From: Vibrio neptunius
GTDB lineage: Bacteria > Pseudomonadota > Gammaproteobacteria > Enterobacterales > Vibrionaceae
DNA: 54,265 nt
Assembly: GCF_000967495.1 (NCBI RefSeq)
Contig: NZ_JXXU01000004.1
Coordinates: forward strand, 1 to 54,265
Reading direction: 5' to 3'
Each line of letters begins with the position of its first letter. Positions within the stretch are counted from its first letter, which is position 1. This document shows, piece after piece, positions 34,095 through 44,410 of this stretch. The translations under genes were made by a program, and so were the position numbers. Below the pieces are notes generated by a model. The model did no database searches. It worked only from the letters and a program-made list of their open reading frames with translations, and was not told where the DNA came from.

Positions 34095-34476
34095 GCTTCC
34101 CTCTTATTAAACGTCCACTTCCTGTTTCATTTTCATTGTGCACCAACCCACTAAGAGAGGAAAGATAACAATAGGAAATAAAGCGTGCTCTTTGTAACAG
34201 TTTTAGAAACCATGTTTCCAATAGGAAATTTTTGGTTGATTGTTCCTTCGACAACCGTTATGTTACCAACTTGTTAGTTGTAGAGATGCTATTTCCGAAC
34301 TGGCTGATAAAGTGATTTAGCAGTGAGATTCGGCTTTTCCCCTAGATTTTGAAACATCACTTGGGGGTATAGAATTCACCCTGTCTTCAGTTTTGAGGGC
34401 AGTAAATAGAAAAAGGACTGACGAGAGCGATAACCCTATTAATAATCTCGTTGGCGCGAATGGAAGGTCATCTACC
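34095..34476. promoter_or_regulatory. glyA / XRE-cupin divergent control region
   Basis: Holds AGAAAC-CAT-GTTTCC (34205-34219) overlapping TTTCC-AATA-GGAAA (34216-34229), matching the gcvT operator, plus two AGGAAA-type half-sites at 34158-34180. A 150-base leader before glyA shows a cgagag / ctcg hairpin. I checked for a glycine riboswitch and did not find its conserved boxes. The open frame from 34393 is not taken as coding. Confidence 0.55.
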
Positions 34477-35772
34477 ATGAACAACACTTACCAAAATCAC
34501 AGCCTAGAGAACTTTTTCTCGACGAATCTTGCTGCTACAGATGACGCGGTTTTCGCTGGTATCCAAGCGGAAAATAGCCGTCAGAACGAACAAATCGAGC
34601 TCATTGCTTCAGAAAACATTGTTTCTAAAGCCGTAATGCAAGCTCAAGGCACTTGCCTAACCAACAAATACGCAGAAGGTTACCCTGGTCGTCGTTACTA
34701 CGGCGGTTGTGAGCATGTTGATACCGTAGAAACCATTGCCATTGAGCGAGCTAAGCAGCTGTTCAAATGCGATTTCGCTAACGTTCAACCGCACTCTGGT
34801 GCACAAGCAAACGGTGCAGTTAAACTGGCCCTGCTTCAACCTGGCGATACCATTCTAGGCATGTCTCTCGATGCGGGTGGTCACCTGACTCACGGTGCGC
34901 GACCTGCTCTTTCTGGTAAATGGTTCAATGCCGTTCAATACGGTGTGGATCGTGAAACCCTAGAAATCAACTACGAAGACGTTCGCGCTCTGGCACTGGA
35001 GCACAAACCCAAAATGATCATCGCTGGTGGTAGTGCTATTCCGCGTACTATCAACTTCGCTAAGTTCCGTGAAATCGCGGATGAAGTCGATGCGATTCTA
35101 ATGGTTGATATGGCGCACATCGCGGGTCTTATCGCTACAGGCGCTCACCCTAGCCCACTGCCACATGCACACGTTGTAACCACAACGACGCACAAAACAT
35201 TACGTGGTCCTCGTGGTGGCATGATTCTGACTAACCACGAAGACATTATTAAGAAAATTAACTCAGCGGTATTCCCAGGCCTTCAGGGTGGACCTCTGAT
35301 GCACGTTATCGCAGCTAAAGCCGTCGCATTCGGTGAGGCGCTAGGCCCAGAATTCAACACTTATATTGATTCAGTGATCAATAACGCAAAAGTTCTAGCA
35401 GAAGTATTGCAAACTCGCGGTTGTGACATTGTGACTGGCGGCACCGACACGCACTTAATGCTGGTTGACCTTCGCCCTAAAGGCTTGAAAGGTAACAAAA
35501 CCGAAGAAGCACTGGAGCGTGCGGGGATCACATGTAACAAAAATGGCATCCCTTTCGATTCAGAGAAGCCTATGATTACATCGGGCATCCGTTTAGGGAC
35601 GCCTGCGGGTACAAGCCGCGGCTTTGGCGCTGAAGAATTCAAACTCATCGGTAACTGGATTGGCGATGTACTGGATGGATTGGTGAACAACCCAGAAGGT
35701 GACGCAGAAGTAGAGCAACGCGTTCGCAAAGAAGTGAAAGCGCTGTGTAATCGCTACCCACTTTACCAATAA
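34477..35772 (+). CDS. glyA: Serine hydroxymethyltransferase
   Basis: 431 residues from the ATG at 34477, preceded by GGAAGGT. PLP lysine K240 in [14 protein letters not shown]; also [27 protein letters not shown] and QPHSGAQAN. It interconverts serine and glycine with tetrahydrofolate. Placed upstream of gcvH-gcvP it likely works with glycine cleavage rather than being the housekeeping copy, and is probably a paralogue (glyA2) on the second chromosome. gcvH follows 37 bases downstream on the same transcript. Confidence 0.96.
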   Translation: MNNTYQNHSLENFFSTNLAATDDAVFAGIQAENSRQNEQIELIASENIVSKAVMQAQGTCLTNKYAEGYPGRRYYGGCEHVDTVETIAIERAKQLFKCDFANVQPHSGAQANGAVKLALLQPGDTILGMSLDAGGHLTHGARPALSGKWFNAVQYGVDRETLEINYEDVRALALEHKPKMIIAGGSAIPRTINFAKFREIADEVDAILMVDMAHIAGLIATGAHPSPLPHAHVVTTTTHKTLRGPRGGMILTNHEDIIKKINSAVFPGLQGGPLMHVIAAKAVAFGEALGPEFNTYIDSVINNAKVLAEVLQTRGCDIVTGGTDTHLMLVDLRPKGLKGNKTEEALERAGITCNKNGIPFDSEKPMITSGIRLGTPAGTSRGFGAEEFKLIGNWIGDVLDGLVNNPEGDAEVEQRVRKEVKALCNRYPLYQ

Positions 35773-35809
35773 ACAATTTAATCAAATTTATATTTTTGGA
35801 GATGAAGCA

Positions 35810-36190
35810 ATGGACAACACACTGAAGTTTGCAGATAGCCACGAGTGGGTACGCGATAACGGTGACGGCACAGTAACTATCGGTATTTCAGAGCATGCAC
35901 AAGAAATGCTAGGTGACGTTGTATTCGTAGACCTACCTGAAGTTGAAGCAGAAATCGAAGCGGGTGACAGCTTCTCTTTGGTTGAATCTGTAAAAGCCGC
36001 TTCAGATATCTACGCGCCAATCACTGGTGAAATTCTGGAAATCAACGAAGAGTTAGAAGATAGCCCAGAGCTTATCAACGAAGAACCTTTCGAAGGCGGT
36101 TGGATTGTTAAGGTGAAGATGTCAGACGCATCAGAGCTAGACAATCTAAAAAGCGCAGAAGAGTACCTAAACTCGATCGAAGACGAGTAA
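35810..36190 (+). CDS. gcvH: Glycine cleavage system H protein
   Basis: 126 residues, usual length. The lipoylated lysine is K62 in [10 protein letters not shown]. It shuttles the aminomethyl group from GcvP to GcvT. Site TTTGGAGATG upstream. A strong terminator lies between it and gcvP. Confidence 0.97.
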   Translation: MDNTLKFADSHEWVRDNGDGTVTIGISEHAQEMLGDVVFVDLPEVEAEIEAGDSFSLVESVKAASDIYAPITGEILEINEELEDSPELINEEPFEGGWIVKVKMSDASELDNLKSAEEYLNSIEDE

Positions 36191-36203
36191 TTAGGACCCG
36201 TTT

Positions 36204-36237
36204 AAAGCTGCCCCCAACTGGGAGGCAGCTTTTTTTC
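36204..36237 (+). terminator. Rho-independent terminator between gcvH and gcvP
   Basis: Stem aaagctgcccc / ggaggcagcttt with a short loop and seven T. It implies that gcvP relies on read-through or its own promoter in the 70-base gap. Confidence 0.92.
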
Positions 36238-36310
36238 AAAGTTCGGACGTATAATTATTTATATCAGTAATGATATCCGATACCCGGAATGACGGAGTAG
36301 GTAAAGGACA

Positions 36311-39175
36311 ATGACTGAATTACTTCAAAGCCTCAGCACACAAAATGAGTTCGTTGCTCGCCACAACGGACCAAACAAATCTGACCAACAAAAAATGTTG
36401 GATGCGATCAATGCTGTCAGTCTTGACGCACTGATCGACGAGACCGTACCAGCTCAAATTCGCCTAGAACAGCCAATGACCATGGCTGAAGCATTAAGCG
36501 AAGCAGACATGCTGGCTGCAATGCGTCAATTCGCAGATCAAAACCAAATTAAACGTACATTCATCGGTCAGGGTTACTACAATACCTTTACGCCAAACGT
36601 GATTCTACGTAACGTATTGGAAAACCCAGGCTGGTATACCGCTTATACTCCTTACCAACCAGAAATTTCTCAAGGTCGTTTAGAAGCATTGCTGAACTAC
36701 CAACAAATGGTAATGGACTTGACGGCAATGGATATCGCTAACGCGTCTCTGCTCGATGAAGCAACAGCAGCTGGCGAAGCGATGACCCTATGTAAGCGTG
36801 CAGGCAAGAGCAAAAGTAACGTATTCTTCGTTGCCGACGATGTTCACCCACAAACGATAGAAGTGGTCAAGACTCGTGCTAAATACATCGGCTTTGACGT
36901 ACAAATCGGTTCGCTTGAATCACTTCCGGAGCAAGACGTATTCGGTGCGCTGGTGCAGTACCCTGGAACTACGGGTGAAGTTCGTGACCTAACAGACATC
37001 ATCGCCAAAGCGCAAGCCAACAAAACATTGGTGGCTGTCGCCACTGACCTACTTGCTTGTGCACTGTTGAAACCAGCTGGCGAAATGGGCGCAGATGTTG
37101 TCATCGGTTCCGCTCAACGTTTCGGCGTGCCTATGGGGTACGGCGGTCCACACGCCGCCTTCATGGCAACACGTGACAAGCACAAACGTACCATGCCTGG
37201 TCGTGTCATCGGTGTGTCTATTGATACGAAAGGCAACCAAGCGCTGCGTATGGCAATGCAGACTCGTGAGCAGCATATTCGCCGCGAGAAAGCGACTTCA
37301 AATATCTGTACGGCTCAAGCACTGCTAGCAAACATGGCTTCATTCTATGCGGTTTACCACGGCGCAGAAGGTCTACGTACCATTGCTCGTCGTACTCACC
37401 ACATGACCGCTATGCTTGCAGCAGGTCTGACTAAGTCAGGCTACGAGCTCGCACACAATAGCTTCTTCGATACCATTACGATCAACACGGCTGGTAATAC
37501 AGAAGAGCTGTACGCGAAAGCACAAGCGGCAGACATCAACCTGCGTAAGCTAGACGGCAAGCTAGGTATCAGTTGCGACGAAACGACAACGACTGACGAT
37601 GTGGAAGCACTATTTGCTATATTTGGCGTAAAAGAAGCAATCAATGCACTGTCTTCTGAAATCGCAGCCAACGAGTTCGCGGCTATCCCCGAAGCACTGC
37701 GTCGTACTTCAGAGTACCTAACTCACCCAGTATTCAATACGCACCACAGCGAAACGCAGATGATGCGTTACCTCAAGCAGCTAGAGAACAAAGACTTCTC
37801 ATTGACGCACGGTATGATTCCACTGGGCAGCTGTACCATGAAGCTGAATGCGGCGGCTGAGATGATCCCGGTGACTTGGCCTGAATTCGGCTCAATTCAC
37901 CCATTCGCTCCCATCGAGCAAGCAGCAGGCTACTCAGCTCTAGCGAAAGACTTGAAAGAGAAGCTGTGTGAAATCACAGGCTACGACGATTTCTCCCTAC
38001 AACCAAACTCGGGGGCATCTGGTGAGTACGCTGGTCTTATCGCGATTCAACGCTACCATGACAGCCGCGGTGAAGGTCACCGTAACGTTTGTTTGATCCC
38101 AAGCTCAGCACACGGAACTAACCCTGCAACAGCTTCTATGGTGTCAATGAAAGTCGTCGTGGTGAAGTGTGATGACGACGGTAACATCGATATCGACGAT
38201 CTCGCGGCAAAAATCGAGAAGCACAAAGACAACCTGTCTAGCATTATGATCACTTACCCTTCTACGCACGGTGTGTATGAAGAGCAAGTAAAAGAAGTGT
38301 GTGAAATGGTTCATGCTGCTGGCGGTCAAGTTTACCTAGACGGTGCCAACATGAACGCTCAGGTTGGCTTGACGTCTCCAGGCTTTATTGGCTCTGACGT
38401 TTCTCACCTGAACCTGCACAAAACCTTCTGTATCCCGCACGGTGGTGGTGGTCCGGGTATGGGGCCTATCGGTGTTAAATCACACCTAGCACCATTCCTT
38501 CCTGGCCACATCGAAAACGGCGTGGAAGGCGAAGACTTTGCTGTCTCTGCAGCAGATCTCGGTAGCGCTTCTATTCTGCCTATCTCTTGGGCTTACATCG
38601 CCATGATGGGTGAAGCTGGCCTGACTGATGCGACCAAGGTTGCGATTCTAAACGCGAACTACATGATGGAGCGCCTACGCCCTCACTACCCTGTTCTTTA
38701 CCGTGGTACAAATGGCCGCGTAGCACACGAATGCATTATTGATATTCGCCCGCTGAAAGAAGACACAGGCATCAGTGAAGAAGATATCGCTAAGCGCTTG
38801 ATGGACTACGGATTCCACGCACCTACTATGTCGTTCCCTGTTGCCGGCACGCTTATGGTTGAGCCAACAGAGTCTGAAGATCTGGAAGAGATCGACCGTT
38901 TCTGTGAGGCAATGATCGCGATTCGTGAAGAGATGGCGAAAGTGAAGAAGGGTGAATGGCCACTAGAGAATAACCCTCTGGTTAACGCACCGCATACTCA
39001 AGTTGATCTGTCGGCTGAAGAATGGGATCGCCCATACTCGCGTGAACTTGGCTGTTTCCCATCACCTGCCACTAAGTCTTGGAAGTACTGGCCAACAGTA
39101 AACCGCGTAGACAACGTATACGGTGACCGTAACCTAATCTGTTCTTGCCCTAGCATCGAGAACTACCAAGACTAA
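36311..39175 (+). CDS. gcvP: Glycine dehydrogenase (decarboxylating), P protein
   Basis: 954 residues, full-length fused form (both halves in one chain). The PLP lysine is in [18 protein letters not shown], near residue 704; GSCTMKLNA and the glycine-rich loop are intact. It decarboxylates glycine and hands the aminomethyl group to lipoyl-GcvH. Site AAAGGA before the ATG. Its own terminator follows. Confidence 0.97.
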   Translation: MTELLQSLSTQNEFVARHNGPNKSDQQKMLDAINAVSLDALIDETVPAQIRLEQPMTMAEALSEADMLAAMRQFADQNQIKRTFIGQGYYNTFTPNVILRNVLENPGWYTAYTPYQPEISQGRLEALLNYQQMVMDLTAMDIANASLLDEATAAGEAMTLCKRAGKSKSNVFFVADDVHPQTIEVVKTRAKYIGFDVQIGSLESLPEQDVFGALVQYPGTTGEVRDLTDIIAKAQANKTLVAVATDLLACALLKPAGEMGADVVIGSAQRFGVPMGYGGPHAAFMATRDKHKRTMPGRVIGVSIDTKGNQALRMAMQTREQHIRREKATSNICTAQALLANMASFYAVYHGAEGLRTIARRTHHMTAMLAAGLTKSGYELAHNSFFDTITINTAGNTEELYAKAQAADINLRKLDGKLGISCDETTTTDDVEALFAIFGVKEAINALSSEIAANEFAAIPEALRRTSEYLTHPVFNTHHSETQMMRYLKQLENKDFSLTHGMIPLGSCTMKLNAAAEMIPVTWPEFGSIHPFAPIEQAAGYSALAKDLKEKLCEITGYDDFSLQPNSGASGEYAGLIAIQRYHDSRGEGHRNVCLIPSSAHGTNPATASMVSMKVVVVKCDDDGNIDIDDLAAKIEKHKDNLSSIMITYPSTHGVYEEQVKEVCEMVHAAGGQVYLDGANMNAQVGLTSPGFIGSDVSHLNLHKTFCIPHGGGGPGMGPIGVKSHLAPFLPGHIENGVEGEDFAVSAADLGSASILPISWAYIAMMGEAGLTDATKVAILNANYMMERLRPHYPVLYRGTNGRVAHECIIDIRPLKEDTGISEEDIAKRLMDYGFHAPTMSFPVAGTLMVEPTESEDLEEIDRFCEAMIAIREEMAKVKKGEWPLENNPLVNAPHTQVDLSAEEWDRPYSRELGCFPSPATKSWKYWPTVNRVDNVYGDRNLICSCPSIENYQD

Positions 39176-39225
39176 TTAGGTTGTTGATCACAGAGAACCA
39201 AGTTGGAAACTAACTTGAAAACAAA

Positions 39226-39249
39226 AGGCGAACCATTTGGTTCGCCTTA
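39226..39249 (+). terminator. Rho-independent terminator of gcvP
   Basis: Stem aaggcgaacc / ggttcgcctt with an ATTT loop, followed by AATTTT. Confidence 0.9.
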
Positions 39250-39355
39250 ATTTTAAGGGATGACTGGTTTAAAAAAGCAAACGCCCAAGCCCTTCCTAAA
39301 CTGAGTTTGCAACTCTGCTTTCAACACAACTTTGCTGTCCGGAATTATTAAACCA

Positions 39356-39928
39356 CTACAAGTCGAAATGCCCCATTTTATGAGCCTTTGTTTTTAGATA
39401 ACCCTCATTAAAAACATTTGCCTTATGAAGAGTTGGAATTCTGTCAGCGACATGGATCCCAAGGCTCTTCAGTGCATTTACTTTCAACGGGTTGTTTGTG
39501 ATCAGGTCGACCTCTATGACACCCAAGAAAGTTAATACTTCAGCAACGTCATCATAAACTCGACTGTCTTGCTCCAAGCCCAGTTCATGATTGGCCTCAA
39601 CCGTATCTAACCCCGACTCCTGAAGCTTGTAAGCTTTAATTTTGTTCGTTAAACCAATACCTCGGCCTTCTTGCGGCAGATACACGACAATTCCTGACCC
39701 TTCCGCAATCATTTGTAAGGCGGAATCTAGTTGCTGAGAACAATCACACTTCAATGAACCAAATAGCTCCGATGTGGCACAAGCAGAATGCATTCTCAGG
39801 CTAACTTTTTCGCCTGAAACGTTGTTTGTTGCAACCATTAGCTCTTCATAGTTACTGGTTTTGAAAACAGATAGGGATAAGACACCCCATTTTGTAGGTA
39901 GCTTTGTAGATGCTTTCAGTTCGACCAT
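39356..39928 (-). CDS. ribA: GTP cyclohydrolase II in the peptide/WD40 operon
   Basis: 190 residues. Zinc cysteines C50, C61 and C63 (SACATSELFGSLKCDC), then YLPQEGRGIGLTNKIKAY and DDVAEVL...TNNPLKVNAL, all needed for opening GTP to the diaminopyrimidine used for riboflavin. All catalytic features look intact. It is the last gene of a seven-gene operon (9-nt gap to the WD40 gene), not next to other rib genes, so it is probably a pathway-specific copy that feeds a pyrimidine, pterin or flavin-like building block. Toxoflavin clusters use such a copy (ToxB). Whether a housekeeping ribA exists elsewhere cannot be seen. Confidence 0.92.
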   Translation of the reverse strand: MVELKASTKLPTKWGVLSLSVFKTSNYEELMVATNNVSGEKVSLRMHSACATSELFGSLKCDCSQQLDSALQMIAEGSGIVVYLPQEGRGIGLTNKIKAYKLQESGLDTVEANHELGLEQDSRVYDDVAEVLTFLGVIEVDLITNNPLKVNALKSLGIHVADRIPTLHKANVFNEGYLKTKAHKMGHFDL

Positions 39929-39937
39929 AACTACCCC

Positions 39938-41620
39938 TTAAATTTCAACTTTGTATAGATTGCCGTCATATGAACTGGCATAAAAAGCTTGCTCAGACTC
40001 ACTCCAATCGAGAGATGAAATACCCCAGTTCGTAAGTCTAGTTGGTTTGTTTAACCAACAACCATTTTGAAGGTCATATATATCTACAAAGCCAGTGTAG
40101 CTTCCTGTTGCGATATATGTTCCGGCACCGTTGGACGCTATACATTTTATTGAGTTTAAATGACGAGATGGAACCCTTAGGATTAAGCCATCAACACCCC
40201 ATAACCCCAGATGAAGATCTCTGGAGATTGTGGCAAATCCGTCTCTGAATGGAGCGCAGTCGTTGAGGATTCCCTCGTGAGCACCCTCGATTTTCTTCTT
40301 GATATCGAAGTCATGAATATCTAGAACAGAAAGCTCTCCATCGGCACAACCAGAGAACACAAAGTCACCATCAAACGAAATTCCTTTAATTGCGTTCTCA
40401 TGGACTTGAACCTCTTTGATTTTGCTTAGCTTACCGGATGGCTCTTTATCAAAGATGTACATCTTGCCCGAATAAGTACCTACAACAAGCTTGTCTCGAA
40501 CGACTACAGCGCAGTTGATCGGTGAATCTGTGAAGTGCAAATCTGACGGATGACTAACATTGAACAGTTGGCACCCTTGACCTCCGGCGTATAGGTCGCC
40601 ATTAAAATCTACCACGGTATTACATAGGGAATTTACATTGGCAACCTCTTGATTATTTTTATAAATAACACCTGAGTCACCAACAGAATAAATGTCTTCT
40701 CCAGACACATGAACAGCATTCAAGCTTGATGACGGAGTGATGTCGTAATCAGACCACTGCTCTTTCTCAAGGTCAAATATCAAGAAACAAGATCCAAAAG
40801 TACCCACAACCAAAGTTGTTTCATTTAAAAATGAAACAGATCGAGGCCATGCGATTTGTGGCAATTTGGTGCGTGAAATTGCAGATATTGTAAAATCTGA
40901 CTCTAGATACCAGTAAGCCAATGTTCCGTCATATGAGGTACTAACAAACTTTGTTCCGGCTTTATTTACTACAATGCTTTTTACGGCACTTTCATGAGCC
41001 GCAAATGAATACTTCTGCTCGTTCGACATAAGTGTAATGAAGCCATCATTGTCACCAAACAAGCGGTCACCATTCATCAAGTATGCTATCGCATCGACAT
41101 CAGTGTTCGAGTCATCTTTGATACCGACTTGAGAGCCACTATGAGCACACCATGTCCGGATTGTCCCATCGGTGCCAACTGAAGTTACGTTTTTGTCGTT
41201 GGCGCTCCATGCAAAGCTTTCTACCAAACCCTGATGGCCGTGCATTTCACACTGCTTTTCGCCAGCAAGAGTATGAACCGACAAGCTCCCGTCATAAGAA
41301 CAAGCTGCTATAAACTCATCGTTGTGACTAAATGACACATCAAGAACGTCATCTTTGTGTGTGGTAATTAATGTGATTAATCGCATCTCTGGAATAGCCC
41401 ATACTCGAATTGAGTAGTCACTGCTTGCTGTCACCAACATTTTTCCATCAGAGGAAAAGTCGCAAGCATTTACCAAGTGGTCGTGGGTGGCTTTTCCAAG
41501 GGCACTCGGATTATTCCCTAACACCTCCCATAGAATCACTTGGTTGTCGTATCCGCATGTAGCAACAAGCTTATTCTCTAGAGTTGCTACACCACTAATC
41601 GGCGCACTGTGTTTTAGCAT
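39938..41620 (-). CDS. WD40 beta-propeller protein
   Basis: 560 residues made of repeated WD40 blades from end to end (for example GYDNQVILWE, SSDYSIRVWAI, SYDGSLSVHTL, GTDGTIRTWC, TSYDGTLAYWYL, GCADGELSVLDI, GSYTGFVDIYDL, SYDGNLYKVEI), enough for two seven-blade propellers. No signal peptide, span or enzymatic domain. Likely a cytoplasmic scaffold or binding platform. It sits 9 nt after the SUMF1-type gene and 9 nt before ribA. WD-repeat proteins of unknown role occur in toxoflavin clusters (ToxC), which is the closest parallel I know. Confidence 0.88.
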   Translation of the reverse strand: MLKHSAPISGVATLENKLVATCGYDNQVILWEVLGNNPSALGKATHDHLVNACDFSSDGKMLVTASSDYSIRVWAIPEMRLITLITTHKDDVLDVSFSHNDEFIAACSYDGSLSVHTLAGEKQCEMHGHQGLVESFAWSANDKNVTSVGTDGTIRTWCAHSGSQVGIKDDSNTDVDAIAYLMNGDRLFGDNDGFITLMSNEQKYSFAAHESAVKSIVVNKAGTKFVSTSYDGTLAYWYLESDFTISAISRTKLPQIAWPRSVSFLNETTLVVGTFGSCFLIFDLEKEQWSDYDITPSSSLNAVHVSGEDIYSVGDSGVIYKNNQEVANVNSLCNTVVDFNGDLYAGGQGCQLFNVSHPSDLHFTDSPINCAVVVRDKLVVGTYSGKMYIFDKEPSGKLSKIKEVQVHENAIKGISFDGDFVFSGCADGELSVLDIHDFDIKKKIEGAHEGILNDCAPFRDGFATISRDLHLGLWGVDGLILRVPSRHLNSIKCIASNGAGTYIATGSYTGFVDIYDLQNGCWLNKPTRLTNWGISSLDWSESEQAFYASSYDGNLYKVEI

Positions 41621-41629
41621 AATATGTCC

Positions 41630-42631
41630 TTATATAGTTCTTGCTAAGCGAAAGCCCATTGCAAAAATATCGCGATCAAACTTAGGGAATTTTCCATGCC
41701 TTCTAGGCGTTCTTGCTAAGTCTGCGAATCGAGCAAAACTACCACCTCTAGCTACTCGATACTCATCTGTGTTCTCGTTGAGGTGATCTACTTGAAGTTC
41801 GCCGCCATCGTAAGGCTTGTAATTACATGCCACGTATTCTTCGACATTTCCCGCCATATCATGGACTTCAAACTGGGAACAACCGTTCGGGAAAATACCA
41901 ACTGGTGTAGTTTGATAGATCTGAGTCTCAACCGTATTTGTCCGTGTAGCCTCAAAGGCACCACCCCAAGGGAACTGTAGATGATCAACACCAGATGCCG
42001 CCGCCTCCCATTCCGCCTCTGTTGGCAGTCGGTATCCAGCGCCAGTCTTGTCATTTAACCAAGAAATGTAAGCATCAATCGCTTCAAGCGACACGGTATG
42101 AACAGGGTGATTTGCTTTTTCGATTGGGTAAATACCAAGAGGCCATGAAGACGGAAGTTCAGGGAATCCTGTTTCTAACAAAAACTCTCTATATTCTTGG
42201 TTTGTAACCGGATACTTAGCAATCTCAAAAGCATCAATCTGCTGATCATGCTGAGGAACTTCCTTCATGATCCAAGCAATCTCAACCCCAACCGACTCGT
42301 AATCTTCAGTTACCTTTTTAGCTTCTTCTTTTGAAACGCCAATTTGATACACCCCATATGGGATCTTGACCATTGCTGGCTGAGTCGCAATCAGTCGTGG
42401 GTCTCCATATAAACCTAATAAGCTTGCTGCTGCGTACCGAGTTTCTAGAGGCTGAGATGATTGGCAAAAAATCGATATTAGCTCTTCATTGGTGGCTGCT
42501 CGTAATTTTGAGAACTGTTCGCAGTTAGAGGCGAATTTGTTATCCACATATGATTCAGGCAGCCCCATTGCTTCTCGGTCTGTCATTTCAGTCTGACATG
42601 CTTTTGGGGAAGAGATAGTTGCATTACTCAT
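41630..42631 (-). CDS. SUMF1/FGE-fold protein (PvdO/ToxD-like)
   Basis: 333 residues. An about 85-residue helical N-terminal part precedes the SUMF1 domain (about 87-333): MVKIPYGVYQIG, FEIAKYPVTNQEYREFL, NHPVHTVSLEAIDAYISWLN, YRLPTEAEWEAAASG, EVHDMAGNVEEY, RVARGGSF and GFRLAR. The cysteine pair that binds copper in true formylglycine-generating enzymes is absent: the stretch after GGSF is ARFADLARTPRRHG. So it is not a sulfatase activator; related domains in EgtB, PvdO and ToxD carry out other oxidations or binding tasks. It is adjacent to the FMN reductase gene (1-nt gap) in the operon. Confidence 0.87.
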   Translation of the reverse strand: MSNATISSPKACQTEMTDREAMGLPESYVDNKFASNCEQFSKLRAATNEELISIFCQSSQPLETRYAAASLLGLYGDPRLIATQPAMVKIPYGVYQIGVSKEEAKKVTEDYESVGVEIAWIMKEVPQHDQQIDAFEIAKYPVTNQEYREFLLETGFPELPSSWPLGIYPIEKANHPVHTVSLEAIDAYISWLNDKTGAGYRLPTEAEWEAAASGVDHLQFPWGGAFEATRTNTVETQIYQTTPVGIFPNGCSQFEVHDMAGNVEEYVACNYKPYDGGELQVDHLNENTDEYRVARGGSFARFADLARTPRRHGKFPKFDRDIFAMGFRLARTI

Positions 42632-42632
42632 A

Positions 42633-43214
42633 TTAAGACTCCCCGAACTTGAACTTAGGGTTCATCACACGCTCATCTTCACGCAATGGCTTCATGCACT
42701 CTGCATAAGCAAATAGCATGTTTGTGTGATGCTCTAGTCGCTCTAGACTCAAACACTCTTCTGGAGCTTTATCATCATCAATACCACGAACAATGATATG
42801 GTCTGGAATGAAACACATGTGGTTATTTTTATAGCCAGTGGCTCGAAGTTCGTGCACAGGGTTTGTGCCACCTTTGCCAGCAGAAACAGATACTATCAAG
42901 CATGGCTTATGCCCAATCTCAGTCCCGCTACATAGAAGCAAGAAGTTCTTAAGGGCTGGAGGCACCATCCCCGCCCACTCCGGTGCTATCAAAACCAATG
43001 CATCAGCATTCTGTAGAGTAGCTGCCACATCATCCCAGAAATCCCACTGATCTGTACCATCCCAGAACCCTTCATTCCACATTGGAATGTTCAACTCTGC
43101 CAAATCGAGAATCGTTGCTTCATGGCTTGAGCCAATTGATTTCTTAATATACTGCGCAATAGCAGAACTTTTTGAACCTTCTCTGTGACTTCCAGATACG
43201 ATTACGGTATTCAT
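42633..43214 (-). CDS. NADPH-dependent FMN reductase-like flavoprotein
   Basis: 193 residues, flavodoxin-like fold: VIVSGSHREGSKSSAIAQYI (FMN phosphate loop), LNIPMWNEGFW, ADALVLIAPEWAGMVPPALKNFLLLC and PCLIVSVSAGKGG. The family reduces FMN, quinones or other small molecules with NAD(P)H. Between the MFS exporter (2-nt gap) and the SUMF1-type gene it likely supplies reduced flavin or a redox step for the product of the operon. Substrate unknown. Confidence 0.85.
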   Translation of the reverse strand: MNTVIVSGSHREGSKSSAIAQYIKKSIGSSHEATILDLAELNIPMWNEGFWDGTDQWDFWDDVAATLQNADALVLIAPEWAGMVPPALKNFLLLCSGTEIGHKPCLIVSVSAGKGGTNPVHELRATGYKNNHMCFIPDHIIVRGIDDDKAPEECLSLERLEHHTNMLFAYAECMKPLREDERVMNPKFKFGES

Positions 43215-43216
43215 TA

Positions 43217-44410
43217 TTATGCCTCCTTGCTAAAAATGGCCTTAGACTTCTTAAACTCCACCATCACCATTAAGGCGACTAGAGAAATCACCAACGTGAT
43301 CACGTACAAATTGAATGAGATTTCAAACTTAATAAGACTCAACAGAACTAGAGAGATAAGTGTCCTGAGGATGTAAATGACAGCTTGAATGACTGAGAAA
43401 TATTGCCCGATCTGATGTTGAGCCACTTGCTTCATTACTACCGTGTTGTATGAAACCTTACAAATTGCATTAGTCGCACCCCAAACGAAGGAGGCAACAA
43501 TTACAGCGATCTCACCACCAACAACGGTTGCCAAAAACCCAGCCCCAAGAGACAAAGCCAGCGCCAGAGCAACAATCGTATTGATTGGATACATTTTGGA
43601 TAACTTGGGAAATGCTGAAGCCCCCACCATTGCCGAAATTGTGTAGACAACGCTAATTGTTGCGATGATTGAAATATCAGATAGCTGAACACCGTTGAAG
43701 TAGACTGGATTTATGATGTTTGTCGCCATCACAATTAAAAACGGCGCATTCACAGCCACCCCGAAGAAAATTAGAGGTTTGTAAGTCGAGATTATTGTTT
43801 GAACGCTCTGTTTCTCTTTCTGTATAGGCTCTGCTTTATCACCTGTTTTCACTTTTGAGGTGAAGCATAACAATACGGCGACTGCCGCTAAAACTAACGC
43901 AATGGAACAAAAAATGATTGTTTGAGAAAAGTCTCCTTCAGTAAGGAAGGTAATCGTAATAACAGATGACAGCAGCGTGGCTAGCTGTGTCTCAAACTCC
44001 ATCAGAGAATTAACATTATTGCGCTCATCTTCAGAAAAACGCTCTTGAATGAAAGCCCCACGAACATTGTAGTAGAGCATGAAGAATAGCTGAGTAAAGC
44101 CGAAGTAGGCCATTAGAATCAATGCTTTATGAAGGCCGCTATCTATCGCTGTTCCCGCTGCATAGAGGGCAACACCCATGAAAAGCAATAACGAAAACAT
44201 GAAGTTTTTTCGAGAGTATGAGTCGATGAACTTCCCTGCAAACGGGGAGGCAAAGGCAAGTAGAACGGTAGTGATCAGAGAAGCGCTAACAAGCACCTCT
44301 CCAGTACCATCAATCGATACGATGCTCCACGGAATAACTATCAGCGAAACACCAATTGCTACCGATGCAACAAAGTTGAAGAAAACAAATATCAGGATTT
44401 TAGATGTCAT
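43217..44410 (-). CDS. MFS transporter, probable exporter of the operon product
   Basis: 397 residues with about twelve spans. The first loop holds ASPFAGKFIDSYSRKNFMF (motif A type) and the central loop (about 200-215) is charged. It overlaps the upstream WD40 gene by 11 nt and almost touches the next gene, so it is an integral part of the operon. As MFS proteins in such operons usually do, it probably exports the final product and gives self-protection; this is inference. Confidence 0.87.
   Translation of the reverse strand: MTSKILIFVFFNFVASVAIGVSLIVIPWSIVSIDGTGEVLVSASLITTVLLAFASPFAGKFIDSYSRKNFMFSLLLFMGVALYAAGTAIDSGLHKALILMAYFGFTQLFFMLYYNVRGAFIQERFSEDERNNVNSLMEFETQLATLLSSVITITFLTEGDFSQTIIFCSIALVLAAVAVLLCFTSKVKTGDKAEPIQKEKQSVQTIISTYKPLIFFGVAVNAPFLIVMATNIINPVYFNGVQLSDISIIATISVVYTISAMVGASAFPKLSKMYPINTIVALALALSLGAGFLATVVGGEIAVIVASFVWGATNAICKVSYNTVVMKQVAQHQIGQYFSVIQAVIYILRTLISLVLLSLIKFEISFNLYVITLVISLVALMVMVEFKKSKAIFSKEA

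Noticed and set aside
34393..34476. N-terminal extension of glyA
   Set aside because: The frame is open but the family starts at the ATG at 34477, which has a good ribosome site.
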